Positions 46,534-63,910 of a stretch of DNA of 64,000 nucleotides are shown in pieces. Below the pieces are notes generated by a model. That model searched no databases and was not told the DNA's origin. It saw only the letters and a list, made by a program, of their open reading frames with translations. Each line of letters opens with the position of its first letter. Within the stretch, counting starts at the first letter, position 1. The position numbers and the translations under genes are program-made. Origin of the DNA: Desarmillaria ectypa (lineage: Eukaryota > Basidiomycota > Agaricomycetes > Agaricales > Physalacriaceae); assembly GCA_030407005.1 (NCBI GenBank), contig JAUDYN010000009.1:1302001-1366000 (forward strand), written 5' to 3'.

Positions 46534-49500
46534 CTAGTCCGAAGATAGATCCGGAGGGTTCTTTATCGCATGCTCGTCTAGCATACGCAGAATGTTTGCT
46601 CGAGCGTCTTCGGGTTGATTTATCCTATAAATCAACGTGAGCAGCATTCAGTATCAAAATTAGCCGACGCACAGATTAAGAGCAAAGGCAGGCATGTCAT
46701 CAGGGGACTGGAGCCACCCAATTTCAATCAACGCACGCTGACGATTGGCTCGTCTGCAAGGGATTTGTTAGGTGTTATTGACCACCGGGCAAAAGTGTAC
46801 GTACGTCTCCTCGGGGGTCCAAGCAGGATTCAAGGCTGAAGGCTCATCAATTCGCTGTGGCTCAGGGGTCCCATTTGTGGTCTTTGAGGGCGTCACCAAC
46901 TTGGTGGTCCGGTGGTGCACCCCATGTCGAACGGGTGGCCACGACCTCCGTCGTCCTATGGCCTGTTGATCGTTCCGAGCTGTCTTGCCTGCCGATGCCC
47001 GAAGCTTAAATTTGACGCCGTTGCGTTTCTTCGTCTTCTAAATTGAACTCCAAAATGGTAGTGGGCAGCGGAAGGTCTGGTAAACACTTACGGTTAGTAC
47101 ATTTTTGGCGCGAACCTCTCCGATCTTGCTAGGGGCAAGGATATGATCGTTTCGGTGACTATACTGGACTCCAGCGGCTGCAAGTATTTTTTCGGCCTCA
47201 GTCATTGGCTTCGCCGAAGTTACTGGCATAGCTAGAGCACCGAGAACATGAATTTGGTCCGTGTTAAAGAAGATCAAACTTACCCTCGTCATCGAAGAAG
47301 AGGGCGGCAAGGCCATGCAAACCCTTCACCGGATCAATAGTCAACGCAGTGAGACATGAGAAGAACCCACATCGTCTGTATAAGACTCTGATTTCTCAGC
47401 GTCAAACAGTTTCTTCTGTTCATCGGACTTTTTCCGCTTTTTCTCCGGATTCATATTGGCGAGTGCCCAGTCCAACTCCGCAATATTAGCTCTTTCGATC
47501 TGATGCACGCATGCTCAGAGTGACCTCGAAACGGACAAACGGATACAATCCTTACCGTCATTTTGGTCGATAGGCCTTCGTTGAGTCTGAATATGTTCTT
47601 GATACCAAAAAGTTCTCCTTGTCTTTGCGCGTCGCCCTGAACACCATCAAAGTATCTAAACAAAGGTCGATCATAAGACCTGGGGAGATAAGGACGAAGA
47701 TGGAGAAGAGTACCTGGTTTGCACGCTGGCTTCATAACCAATCGCCATTTGCTGCTGCTTATACAGTTGCCGTCCATAAATTTGCTCTTCTAGCGACCCA
47801 CCACCAAGCAACCGATACACTTCAACGTCTCGCGTTTGTCCCAGGCGGAACGCCCTATCCATAGCTTGGAGATCATGTGCAGGGTCTGTATATAGATGAG
47901 GGTCCATTTGACAGATAGGCAAGGGAAGAGCGTACTCCAATTGGGATCTAGAAGCTCACGTCAGCCACGAAGAGACGCGCCACACAGCTAGAAGCTCACC
48001 AAAGATGACTACTTTGTTCGCCTCTATAGCACATATGTGCATCGGCAATGTTACCATAAGACCAACGACACTTACTTGTCAAATTCAACCCCGTTCCACC
48101 GGCAAGAGTCGAGATGAGGAAGATGTAAACATCCGGATCATTTTGGAATTGATCAACGTACTCCATCCCTACGGCGCAGAGGTGAAAAGTTTTGGCATCA
48201 CAAATTTCAAGTGCTTACGAGTTTCTTGCTTAGTGCTTCCGTCAAGTTTGACGAAAGTATAGCCTAGAAAGAAGGCACTAAGGGCTTATTCAATGCGAAG
48301 ACAAGATAAGGAGTACTTACTGCGAACCTTGAGCAGATGCTCCAGCATCTCGATGAGTTTGACCGATTTAGTGAAGATGAGTACTTTGTTGGTTGGATCC
48401 TTCCTCCATTTTTTGAGTAACAATTTTAGAGTCTAACTGGTCCTCAATACAAGATGAAAAGAGCGGGGAGGAAATACACACAAGCCACTTCCCACAGTAT
48501 TTCGGATTCAACGTCGCCTCGACGTACATCGGTGCACCATCTGGGAATGCAATTTCCGATAATTGGCGGTTGCGTAGCACCTGATATGTAAGTTCGGCCA
48601 AAAACGATTGTCCTTGAAGTATATAGTACTCTCACCTGCTCTTTGGAATCAGTCGGAGCTGCGGAACCGGGGATAAGGTAACGGTCTTAGCTGAGAAGAA
48701 AGGTACGTACAAGGCAATAAAAGGGCCAGATGATTGGACAGTTTCAATAGGATTGCCATGTATCGAAGGACATCCGCAGGTTCATACGGAACACAGCAAT
48801 CTTTCTGTCTAGAAAGAGGTCAGCCGGGATAATTCCAGCGTAGATGAAGTACTCACTTTTTCCCAGACCCACATGAACAGTCATCGTCCTTGTGGATCAA
48901 GTTCTGCACGGAAGGTGTCTCGAGAATCCGCTTATAAACGGTGATCTGTATGTCGGACAGAGGGCAGAACACCACCTGATCAATTTTTTGTGGGAGCTGA
49001 GGGAAGATTTTAGCTCCTAAGACATCCTTGCTTGACAGAAACGACTTGCTTGGTCTTTTATGATCTCCTTTGTCCTAAGCCGTCACTATTTAATAGTAGT
49101 TTTAGGTCAAGTGTGGGAAGATACTGACCTTCGCAAAAAAAAGCGGGGCATGATCTTATCTCGGAGAATAATAGCTACATGCTACGAAATAACCAACTTA
49201 GTGTATGCACTGAACCCACTGAACCTAAATAGATGTTTCGCCAGCTCACCATACTCTTTGCTATCTCTTCCTCAGAAGCCTTCGCAGACTGGCCTACAAG
49301 AAGGGGCTTCTCGACAAAGCCCTTCCATTGCCTAGGTGTGCCTATCCGTCCTGGATTCGTCCAATCCAGAAGTGTATACAGCTCAATATAACCATTCTGA
49401 ATAGCCGTCCCTGTGAGCCCAAATCTTCGTTGGGTGGTAAACTGGTGGTATGCCTGAGTAACCTTTGACGTGATATTCTTTACGCGGTGAACTTCGTCGA

Positions 49501-51403
49501 CAAATAAGCAAGTCCAAAGGAGTGTGTCAATAGCATCGATATCTCTTCGTGCAAGGTCGAAGGAGGTGATGACTATATGAAACCGTATGAGAATAGCCTA
49601 CAAGGTAAATAGGAAGTGGATCAACGTACCAACGTCAAGGCGTCCCTTCTTAAAGTCATCAAGGACAACGCGTCGGTTTTCTTTGGTACCAATGTACAAA
49701 CCTACCTCAAAGTATCCCCACTATAGACAATATATGAGGACATCGATGACGAGAAAAATGGTAAGCGTACAGTTTTCAACTCTCTGGCCCAATTTAGCAC
49801 AAGAGACGTCGGTGCAATAATTAGACAGGTCGGCCATATCGCATCTGCGGCTGGCAATTCCCTACGCTTTTTCCAGGCAGAGCCATCTTGTAATCGTGAA
49901 ATATGATCACGTCTCCGATGCTTGTCTGTGACCACCCCGTCTTTGCGCATGATGGCGGCGAGGAATGATATGACTTGGATCGTTTTACCTGATGAATGGT
50001 ATAAAATGCCAGGAGATCCCATGGAATAAAGATCATTTACCCTATAAATTGTGTTGAGAAAGACGTCAATGGAGAGATAAGTAGGGATGACGACGTACAA
50101 GACCCATATCATCACCAAGTAGGCCACCTCTTCCCTCATTGTATTGGCGATATAAAAACGTTATACCATCACGTTGGTACTCCCGTAGGTACGTATTGAT
50201 GGCAGCAGGAACCTTGATTCCTTTAGCCTCGTCAAGGACCAATGGACCTAGGGGCTTCTGACCAGAAGCTAGTGGAAAACCAGGACGAGGTTTCAAATGC
50301 TAATACGACGGAGAATATCAAAAACAGAAATGTCAAGACATGGTATTGTCCGTACCGGGCTAATCATCATGGGCTCATCGTCCATATCTGAATCTTCCTC
50401 GGTTACTGAATCCTCTTCAGTCACAGAGTTCGGGTCGTAGCTTGACTTCATTTGCGAGATTTTTGAAGCTGCAGGGGGAGGTGGGTCCTCCGTGTCAGAC
50501 TCGGTCACTGAATCATCGTCTGCCACAGCTGTACATTCTGATTATTTTCAATAGGACGCATTATTCTACGGATGAACACGAACCTGGCATCACCTTTGAA
50601 GCTACTGTCTGCGATGGAGGCACTAGTATTACATCCTCTTCGTCGGTATCCGATTCTAAACAGTTGTACGATGTTAGGCACAATAAAAGTGGCGTAAAGG
50701 ATCAGACAGACCTGTAGCCGAGTTGTCCTCCGTCAGCGGTCGTGTAGGCATCGTCTTTCTTGTGAACCCGACCATAGAATTCAGAATAATGGGTGCGTCA
50801 TCATCCAGTTCTTCTCGGTCTTCGTCTTCCTCCTCCTCCTCGTCATCGGTCTCGTCCTCAGACGCAGAATAGAGGCCAAGCTCCTCAGTATCATCTAGGA
50901 AACAAATGAGTGTAAGCCATAGAAGAAATTGCAGAGAATTGCAGCATTACTGAAGAACTCGAGTAATGGATTCTCGCCCTTCACGTCAGGTCGGTATCCT
51001 ACGCCACGCATTATTTTACGCGTACATGAGCAAAGTATTCGCTAAACACACTTTTGCGAGACTTTGGCACATCATAATCATCACTTGAGTCGTACTGCCG
51101 TTTCTTTCCTCTGGAGCTCCTGGATTTGGGGTGACTGACTCGCTTAGTCTTTTTGTTCTTCTTAGTGTCTTCAGGAATATACGCTCCGGGATTGAAGTCC
51201 GGATCAGAGTCGATTTCTTTATCAAAAAAAGTTAAACCGAGTTGATATAGGAGCTTATTGGCACACCCAGCGGTACAGTAGCAGATGCGTTGTTGCCTGT
51301 AGGAGCGTGTCAGAGGTGGAACTAGCATGCAATAAACTGGAGACGTCTAACGCTTAGCATAGCCAAATACCTTCACGTTTGCACCAGCTGCTGCTGAAAT
51401 CAT
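46534..51403 (-). CDS. SNF2-family ATPase, ERCC6L2/Rad26-like
   Basis: DNA-dependent ATPase of the Rad54/CSB branch. The N-terminal region is charged and acidic ([29 protein letters not shown]). The helicase core starts [21 protein letters not shown], with Walker A in [39 protein letters not shown] and the Walker B/DEVH box in [10 protein letters not shown], then [10 protein letters not shown]. Motif V-VI is [24 protein letters not shown], followed by [10 protein letters not shown], a tag characteristic of ERCC6L2. The C-terminus has [21 protein letters not shown], matching the ERCC6L2 C-terminal region, and ends [20 protein letters not shown] at 46534. ERCC6L2 acts in genome maintenance. Many short introns are present; the 5' end (51403 or 51328) is uncertain. 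Confidence 0.85.
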
Positions 51404-51782
51404 GCTGGCAGAAGACAAGGAAGGAGGATTACTAGTACTGACAATGAAGTTAACCGGGAGCGTGAGACCAGCTTCCGAATCCGACTCCGGAGCGTGTCGG
51501 CCACGTGATGGAAATCTAATTAAGCCTGTCAGTGCCACCGTCGCTCCCAGAGAGGACTTATTCAGACTGTAGAAACTGTCGAGAAAAGGTGTAGATGGAG
51601 CACGATAATGCAAAAAGAAGTTATAGCTAAATATTTAATTGTCATTGGAAAACCACAGCGAGAGTAAAGTAACAGAATATCGACAAAATAACGGAAGCTG
51701 GTGTATAGCATGGAGATGTAGCGCGTTGATCTGACATGATTCCGCCATCCACAACCGCGTCCATATTCCAGCTACGCCACAC

Positions 51783-52687
51783 TTAATCGAAAGCTTCTTC
51801 AGCACTTCGGCGTACCAGTCTTCGAACTTTCTTCCTGTAACCTGGGGTCATGATACAATCAGTGTCATGGCATAAAGACGAACAACACAATCATACCTTC
51901 AGGATCGGTCCTAACTTCCTTGGCAGCATCAACATTCGCGGGACTGTCCAGATTTGGTGTGTCTGAAGAAAGAAGGGATATGACACTAACAAGCTGTGGG
52001 GTGGTGAGTTACAACGGAGCCAGAAAGAGCCAGGAGAGCATACGATGGTCTCAACGGTGTGAACGGGCATCCATCGTTCACCGGCGTCTTCATATCCATA
52101 TTGATCCTCGCCAGGATTGTGCTGATTGACTAGATGAGATGCGATGATGAGCACAAAGAGGAGACAATCTTACAAGGATAGAAATACAGACGCCTCCGTC
52201 GGGATATACTGGATACAACGGTCAGTAGAATGGTAGTCGCAGTCGCACTGGACAGGTACTCACTATTGGGATGCCACATTGGAGTCACGAAACGCATTTT
52301 GGGTGGAAGTAGAGGGTATTCAGGAGGAAATGTCAGCTGAGCCTTGAAGAAGCCACCTTCGCTAAAGAGACCATCCATCAAATGTGCAGATAGAAGAAAG
52401 GAGACTATATGCACTAGATTGTGTCGGCAGGCCTGCATACGACGGTCGGAGATCAGCTCAAGATGATAACACCACCACTACTTACCCAATGACCATGATT
52501 TCCCATTCAAACATGTTATCATCGTCGACCAATCCTGCGCATATTTATACAGCCGTAATTAACTCAGAGAACGGGGCCACTGACCAGCGGAGAATCCCTC
52601 TACAGGGTGCTTGGTGAGTTCGTTAAGCTGACGACGAAGAAGCAACGTATTGGAGGCGTGCTGTGCCGGTGTTGAAGGCTTGGACAT
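51783..52687 (-). CDS. Ubiquitin-conjugating enzyme E2, UBE2G1-like (Ubc15/Ubc7 class)
   Basis: The ATG at 52687 starts [28 protein letters not shown]. The core holds [39 protein letters not shown] and TPMWHPN. The active-site Cys is in [12 protein letters not shown], followed by the long acidic loop of the G class ([17 protein letters not shown]). [34 protein letters not shown] and an alpha-helical tail follow, to the stop at 51783. GEDQYGYE groups it with UBE2G1 rather than UBE2G2. It takes ubiquitin from E1 and transfers it with a RING E3, mainly as Lys48 chains. Five or six short introns; no defect. It lies head-to-head with RPC2. Confidence 0.92.
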
Positions 52688-52975
52688 GGTGTAATACTGC
52701 GATCCGTTGCGATGGTAGAGGTGGGTGCAAAGTATGTTTCAGAGGAAAGAATAGTGAAAGATCACTATGGAAATTCCGTTTGAGTCCTATGGTCACCTGA
52801 CTTTGATCTACGCGAGCGGGACGGGTGCCGGACGACGACGACGGCGACCCCCCACCAACAACGACAACAACTAAAGCTAGAGCATGTTGTAGCCACATAC
52901 AACTTAACTTTACACTCCAGCTATCTTCTGGGTACGAGCACTGCTCTTTTCTTGCATCCCATTTTTTTCCGAGTC
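52688..52975. promoter_or_regulatory. Divergent promoter region between the UBE2G1-like gene and RPC2
   Basis: Only 288 bp separate the two divergent ATGs (52687 minus and 52976 plus), so both core promoters lie here. A purine/pyrimidine-skewed GACGACGACGACGGCGACC run occurs near 52830-52850. No clear TATA box was found. Confidence 0.5.
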
Positions 52976-57177
<4,202 letters not shown>

Positions 57178-57317
57178 CGCCGGACAGGGAAGATAATGTA
57201 TTTGCGTATTGCACACTTGTAGTTTTAATGTATCTTGTAAAATTTGTCATTAGCGGTGCAAGTGTCCTTACCCGTGACCACCACCATCACCCTGAGATTG
57301 CCTCCGCAAATTGAAAG

Positions 57318-58217
57318 ATGAATGCCAGAGGCTCTAACAGCGCTACGGCCTTGCGCCGACTGATGACTGAGTACAAACAACTCACCTCTGGAGGTAGTTT
57401 TCTGTTCTTTTCTGGCCTTGGACGCAATAAAACGATTCCTCAGGATCGCCAGATGGGATGTTCACAGCCGGTACGTCCACGTTTCAGCCTTCTTTCACAT
57501 CTTCCGGTAGAGATGTAACAGCGCGCACTAGGTCCCATATCTGAATCAGGTCGGACCCCACCATTTAGAGGCAACACCGTGTTAATCAGTCGCCTGTCCA
57601 GATTTCTTTACTTGGGAAGCTCTCATTGTGGGCCCGAAGGAGACACCTTTTGTATGTTCCATGTTCTTCCTGCTTCACAGTTCACAGATCTAGATTCGAA
57701 TTCCAGGAAGGAGGAGTATTTTCTGCGAAGCTGACGTTTGTGAGTCATTGGCAACTTAGCCTCTTAGCAGTTTCAATTAACGCTCATTCCAGCCAACCGA
57801 CTACCCCTTATCCCCTTTCAAAATGAAATTCGAGCCTCCCTTGTTCCACCCTAATAGTACGTTCCCTCTCCGTGGTCCGGCCGCTGATATCATTGGTGTA
57901 TTCTAGTCTATCCAGACGGGAACGTCTGTATCTCGATCCTCCATACCCCCGGAGATGACCCTACAATGTACGAACAAGCATCGGAGCGATGGAGCCCTGT
58001 ACAAAGTGTGGAGAAGGTCATTCTTAGCGTCATTTCAATGCTAGCCGGTGAGTCTCTCATTGCTCCTGCTGTATGACTATAGCACCGATCGTTTCGCTTC
58101 CAAGAGCCCAACCTCGAGAGCGGCGCCAATATCGACTGTTGCAAGCTTTACCGAGACAACCGTCCCGAATACGAACGTCTCGTACGAGAATCCATCAGGG
58201 AACAACTAGGATTGTAA
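57318..58217 (+). CDS. ubc7: Ubiquitin-conjugating enzyme E2, Ubc7/UBE2G2-like (ERAD E2)
   Basis: The ATG at 57318 starts [26 protein letters not shown]. Short exons then give [53 protein letters not shown] and the active-site Cys in [12 protein letters not shown], directly followed by [21 protein letters not shown]. This loop is the UBE2G2/Ubc7 hallmark. [36 protein letters not shown] and a terminal REQLGL follow, to the stop at 58217. Ubc7 works with membrane E3s (Hrd1, Doa10) and Cue1 in ER-associated degradation and builds Lys48 chains on the active-site Cys before transfer. Exon borders were joined by eye; no defect. Only 144 bp separate it from the convergent ALO1. Confidence 0.94.
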
Positions 58218-58360
58218 TATTGCACATTTTCGAAGGTGGTTCTTCGCCACGAAAGGCTACTATTCATAATGAAGTACTTAGGTATTATAAGAGCTGTACT
58301 TTGGAAATACGTCGAAGAAGCAGAAAGAAAGCAAGAACCAAGATACATCCACACACACCA

Positions 58361-60028
58361 TTACTGTCGCAATTTGAATATTCGCCCATCTGCTTGGCCA
58401 TCGAAGAAGTGCCGTTGAATGTATTCGTTTCGGAACAGCCCGCACGGGTCCACGTCTTCCAGAACGCGAATAAAGTTGTCGAAGTGAGGATAGAGACTGC
58501 GCAGTTTTTCTCGACGCAGAGAATGCGCCTTCGCCCAATGTGGCCTGCCACCATGACGGGCTAGGATGGCTTCGAATCCATCGAAAAGCCTTTTGTAAGG
58601 GACGTATAGCCCGTAGGGTCTACATACATCGTTAAGCAACAGATCAGAGCCGATAGGATCAGAACGCACTTGAACTGGACTATCCCAATCCAACACGTCT
58701 TCTGGCCCTGGCTGGGGCTGAGCCAGATGTCGTCCGCAGCAGAAAAGCGTATCTCTATGGGAAAGTGGGGCCTCAACCCATTCGGATCGCCATACTCCTG
58801 GCTCAGCCAAGAATGTAATTCACGTAGACACTCCTGGCTTCTTGTATACGGTATAGCCCACTCGGTTGTATATTGCAGGAACTGTACACAACACACAGTG
58901 AGATAAACGCCGAAGAATAGACTGATACACTCACGAGACAGTCCAGATTAAAAACACGATGACTGTCATCCACCCGAACCGACTTTGACCCACTCAGCCA
59001 GCAAAAAAATAGTCCGGCGAAGTTGTTGACTGATGAGAAGAAACGTCCAAGGAATAGAATAAACTCCAACACATAAAATCCCAGGAGCACTTCCGAGAAC
59101 CAACTTCCCGCCGGGGTCTTCTCCTGAATTAAAAACATGATAGTTCAGCCATATGCGGCCGACGTCCGGATAAGCACAGCGAACGTACCTCTCGTGTCCG
59201 ATTCATCAAGCCCACTCGTATCTGATCGGCTGCTGGAATCCATGCTAGTCGCACATGCTCCGCGGCGTGCGCAATTTCATCCAAATTTTGCATAACATCT
59301 TCGAAAGGTTGAGTGATTGCGACCTCCTTGAGCCTAAATGCTGGCTCCACCTCCAACTCGACGTTCAGAATCAGGCCCGTGGTACCCAAACCGCATATGG
59401 ATGCGACAAATAGGTCGGGTCGCTCGTGCCGTGAGCACGTCACATAGGTGCCATCGGCCAACAAGAGCTTCAGAGACATTACATGGGTCGAGATGACACC
59501 ATATGTCACTCCAGAACCGTGCGTGGCAGTCGTTACGATACCGCCCACGGTTTGGTCAGAGATTGACCCGACGTTCATCATGGCGAGTCCATGATCTGCT
59601 AGATTTGCATGTAATTCGTTGAGCGTTATCCCTGCTTGTACGGTAGCAGTACGTTTTTCGACATTAACCTACAGGGGGGAACCCAGTTAGAATTTGGAAT
59701 ATCCCCATCAGGATGAAAAACAAATAGATAACCTCACCGATAACACACGGTTAAGCTTTTGGGTTCGCAACATAAATTCTTTTGTGCAGGCGATATCGCT
59801 AGGGCTATGCCCTATTCCAGCAGCACGTACGACCTTTTTCTCGCGGCGCGCCAACTCGAGGATAAGTTCGCATTGGTATTCGTTCTCCGGCTCGAAGATG
59901 GCTAGAGGGGTGCAATGAAAGGTCCGCCCCCAGTTGCTAAATTTGCCACGGGATGTCGAAGGGGGGACGGTAATCGGTGCGAGTAGAGTATAGAGGTCGT
60001 CCAGGGGTATGCTAGTGAGAAGAGCCAT
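58361..60028 (-). CDS. alo1: D-arabinono-1,4-lactone oxidase (ALO1)
   Basis: FAD enzyme that makes D-erythroascorbate from D-arabinono-1,4-lactone, at the mitochondrial membrane in yeast. The ATG at 60028 starts MALLTSIPLDDLYTLLAP. The FAD-binding PCMH domain has FSNWGRTFHCTP, VRAAGIGHSPSDIACT (the His is the covalent FAD site in this family) and GGIVTTATHGSG. A hydrophobic stretch near 59110-59030 (VLLGFYVLEFILFLG) fits membrane association. The ALO domain ends with RPHWAKAHSL and DPCGLFRNEYIQRHFF, both diagnostic. Exons are separated by short introns near 59720-59660, 59190-59130 and 58920. It ends at 58361. Length and motifs are normal. Confidence 0.92.
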
Positions 60029-60671
60029 GACAGTGCGAGAGGGCGACGAAACTATTTGCCATGACTTTATAGGAATCCTGACCGTTGATGTGATGACTAC
60101 TCGATCGATTTTTATTGCGGATCGGGAGAGGATATCTGGAAATGCCCACCCGTTGCGGCATTGGCCGGATCCGACATCGCCAGAGCCTTATGTGTCGGGC
60201 AAGCCGACAGGCAGGCACCCTCGATAAGCCAAGAAATACAAGAAATAAAAAAAAATTCTAAAAAAGGATGCATCAATAATAGCATAGGAGCCGTGGACCC
60301 ACAGCGTGGAGTGTGGGAAATCGGTTTGGTCCGGTGTGATCTGAGTCTCAGCATTGCGTGATCAAGGTACACTCGACAACATAAGCACTCTTCGGAATAA
60401 GTGTCGTCGTGGATGCGATGGCGACGGATGGATCAAAAAACTCTCACCCGCATCATATGACGCTTTTGCATGAATCGGCGAAGCAAGTTCTCTGCCAGAC
60501 TGCTCCGGTACAATGCGTTACCGTCGTGCGAATAGAATCGTACCATTCACCATAACATAGCTTGTTATATTTACATCTGTCCATCAAATCATGGCTTCTC
60601 CTAATTGAGAAAGTCGAATGTAACCCTTAAGACAAGTAAGCGCCGCGATCTCTGGCCACCATTAAGCTTAC
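60029..60671. other. Intergenic, no gene recognised
   Basis: Promoter of ALO1 and 3' flank of the Hsp70-like gene. An oligo-A tract lies at about 60246-60255. Short frames show no domain. Confidence 0.4.
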
Positions 60672-63600
60672 TTACTGTCCCCAAACTTGATTATCATAAA
60701 GAAGTATACCCCTTACTTCCGCGCTATCCAATTCCAATCCCAGCTCAAATTCTGGCAGACTAATGTGAGTACGATGAATCTTGATAGATTGGAGCTTCCC
60801 ACCAGTGTAGAAACCACCACCCTGCATGGCACCTTGTTGAAACGCCGGTAACGATGATAGATCGACGGTCCACTTGCAGAGTTCGGTGGTTTCTCCTTCA
60901 TCTGTGTATCGCATAATTTTGTCGGCCTCGCTTGTGAACATGACTGCCACAAACGCCGAATCTGCCGGATATGAAAATGAATATAAACGTGTGTGGCAGT
61001 GAACATGCATACCCTGTACGGTCTGAGAGAATTTGCTGTTCGATGGTCAGGGTTCATTCGTCCACAGCCACAGAGCGCTCACCAAAACTTCGTTGTCAGA
61101 CGTTGTCTAGATATTGGATTTAGTGGCGCACAGAAAAAAAGCTTAAAATGCCCCACCCTTTCCGAAGAATTGCTCCTTTTTGCACGAGATATTGAAGCCT
61201 AGCCGCCGGTAACTTAGCTTCGCTATACCGGGAAGAAGTCACGACGTACCTGTTTTCACAAATGGGAACACCTGCGTCATTGTTTTTGATGTACGCAGGA
61301 CGCTTCTGCCAGTCTTCCTGGTCAGCGGGTAACTTGACCTATTCATGACTAACGTAAATCGTGAGTAACGATAATATAAGCAGACGGACGGACTTTCATG
61401 ATGTAGGACCGTGGCGCAATCACGCTGGACACGAGTGGCCTACGAGCCAAACCATACCGAGCCGCCCCTCGTAGAGTAGCCGTATCAGCATCTACGGGCC
61501 GAGCGATTACTCGAATACGGGGAGAAAATCGTTCCTTTACAGATGTTGTAAGAATTTTTGCTCATACAGGTAAAGATAGACGTAAATACCTCGACTTTCT
61601 GTTTCAAATACTCACTTCCTGCAAATCCTCCCACAAGTAGAAGGGCGTCAATCCGTTGATCGACTTTCAGAGTCTGGTCTTCGATCAAGGCCAGAACCTG
61701 AGCGGTGAGTTACGCATGAGGTAATGTTTAAATGAAAACGTACCTGTTCAACGACGGGATCAAAGCTTTACAAGATTGGCGTTAATACTAAAAGACTCCG
61801 AGTAAAATTGTAAACATACACTTCACGCCGCAAAAGGGCTCCTGGGATCGAGAGTTGTCCATTAATCAATCCTACAGAAGGATCGTTGGGGTCCTCGACA
61901 TTGAAACAGGTAAAATGGAACATGTTCTCTATATTCGCCGATATACGTCAGTGGCGGAAAAAACTTTTTGAACACCCGCTGACTTACCGTCGTCACGTAC
62001 GCCCCCATAATCGAGTTTGTCAGTTTCACTGAACGAATGCACTAGACCAAATGTCCGTTAAGGGATGATACATTAAACATAAAGATCACTGACTAAAGTT
62101 GGCAAGTGATGCTGCGTCAAGATGTGCGGGGTGATCGGCGAGGAGCTATTCAATATTCCATCGGTTGGAGACAAAGGAAGAGTAGATAGTCGCTTACCGT
62201 CTTCACTAGCTCCCTGAACCGAAGGTCCAGGAAAAGACTACCACAATTCGCGCCCGATCTTGCAGCAATTTCAGCGATCTCAAGATTGGTCATCTGGCCA
62301 ATTATCTGGAGGGGGAAAAGCCGGTGAAATATGTCTCGAGAAACAAAAGCGGACATTACTCGGAAGGCGTACCTTGTATACGGCAAGATCGACTGTTCCT
62401 CCACCGGCATCACAAACGATGAAATTCTGCGATGGCTTGAGTTTATGGAGATCTGTAAGATGTGCACAGTGAACTGCCGCGGCCTCCGGTTCTGTGATAA
62501 TTCTAAGTCTATCCCTCCAATATTTATCGCCTGCACGCGAGCTTTGTACAAGGCCAGCAGAAATAGCTGCATCGCGCATGATGTCACATCCTTTAGCGTC
62601 CCATGCCGCTGGAACCGTCAACCATACATCAGCCGTATCTTTGAAAACCATCGATTGTCAGACTAGCGCTAGCACCATTGAAATCCGACGTACTAAGATC
62701 AGCTACCGCGCCAATTTCCCGTGTTATTTGCTCCTTAGCATATTCCCATAAACAGCTCAAGAAGTCAATGATGAGATCTATCGCCTTTTTGCCAGGCTAA
62801 TAGAATATTAAATTGATGTCAGGGAAACACGAAAATAAGACAACACGTACTGGCAGCGGTGGCAGTCTAGGATCTACGGCAGATTCGTCCCGAAGTGCTC
62901 GAGGCTCCAAGAATAGTTTGAACCATTCACACTTGAGGGTGTCAGGAAGTGGACCCGCATTTTTGGCTTCCAAACCCCAGGCCAGTACTCTTCCTTCTTC
63001 ATCATACAGCAAACAGGTAGGTATCTACTGATGCTTATCAGTATGTTCAAAGAAGATGAAAGGATGCCAAACCTTTCGAAACGTTTCGAATGAACCAGGC
63101 CACGTTAGTATTTGTTGGACTTTTCCGCCCGCAATCCTCGACGAGCCGTAGGCCTACAAAGAGGTCACTAATCCAATCCATACGCCAATTGGGCAGAGGT
63201 ACGCACGACGCCAGAGAAAGTGGTACCTTATAGGTATAGACCTATGAGACAGATACAGGACGGAGGAGGGTAGGGAACGCGCACCAAAGTCGATCGACAC
63301 AGACATCTTCCCTTCGTCCGGAGGCTGTGGGGCGACATCGATTCTGGCGGGCGGCGATGTAGATATTGGTGGCGGAGACATGGGCGACGGGTAATGGCTT
63401 CCTGCCATCCCAAAAGACGACTGCCGCATGGACATCGATTCGTTAAATGAGTGGCCGATAGATCCATTCAATCCGTGACCAGACGTTGGACGCGGTGTGC
63501 CCATTGACATCGTGTTTGTCGGCGGAGGTGACGGTGAGGACGTCCATGGAAGCTCCAACCCATATCCATTCTGGCTGTAGTGCGCTGGCGGTGGGGAAGA

Positions 63601-63744
63601 AATTGGAGTCGATTGGAACGGATTCTGGGCAACGGGATATGGAACAGGGCCAGGCTGTTGAGTTACTGGTTGAGGTTGATACTGAGATACTGGTCGGTTG
63701 CTGTGGTCGGTATTGTTATCCTTGGATTCGCCACAGCAGCTCAT
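60672..63744 (-). CDS. Hsp70-like ATPase of the HSPA12 type, with a Pro/Gln-rich N-terminal extension
   Basis: The ATG at 63744 starts MSCCGESKDNNTDHSN. About 145 residues rich in Pro, Ser and Gln follow before the ATPase domain. The actin/Hsp70 fold begins VSIDFGTTFSGVAYG (the two short flanking introns were checked in frame). The middle holds WLTVPAAWDAKGCDIMRDAA, RIITEPEAAAVHCAH and the second phosphate loop CDAGGGTVDLAVYK. The adenosine-site region is RIDALLLVGGFAGSEYLKQKV. There is no canonical Hsp70 peptide-binding domain; the C-terminus (FELGLELDSAEVRGILLYDNQVWGQ) is its own module. This layout matches the HSPA12-like families expanded in agaricomycetes, whose clients are unknown. The gene is rich in short introns and shows no disabling change. 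Confidence 0.88.
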
Positions 63745-63910
63745 AATGGTGTAAGGGCAACGACCACAACGACGACCCGGCCACCTGCACGGTGACAGTG
63801 GTCAGTGGGGCGCCAAACAAGCGCCACGCGCCGTACCTTGTGGCAGTGCTTGATTGATATCATTATTTAACATAGTACTGAGTCCAAAATTCGTTGCGTG
63901 TGCTACGAAA
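63745..63910. promoter_or_regulatory. Upstream region of the Hsp70-like gene, possibly divergent
   Basis: 166 bp between the ATG at 63744 (-) and a possible ATG at 63911 (+). It would hold both promoters if the plus-strand frame is real. Confidence 0.3.
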
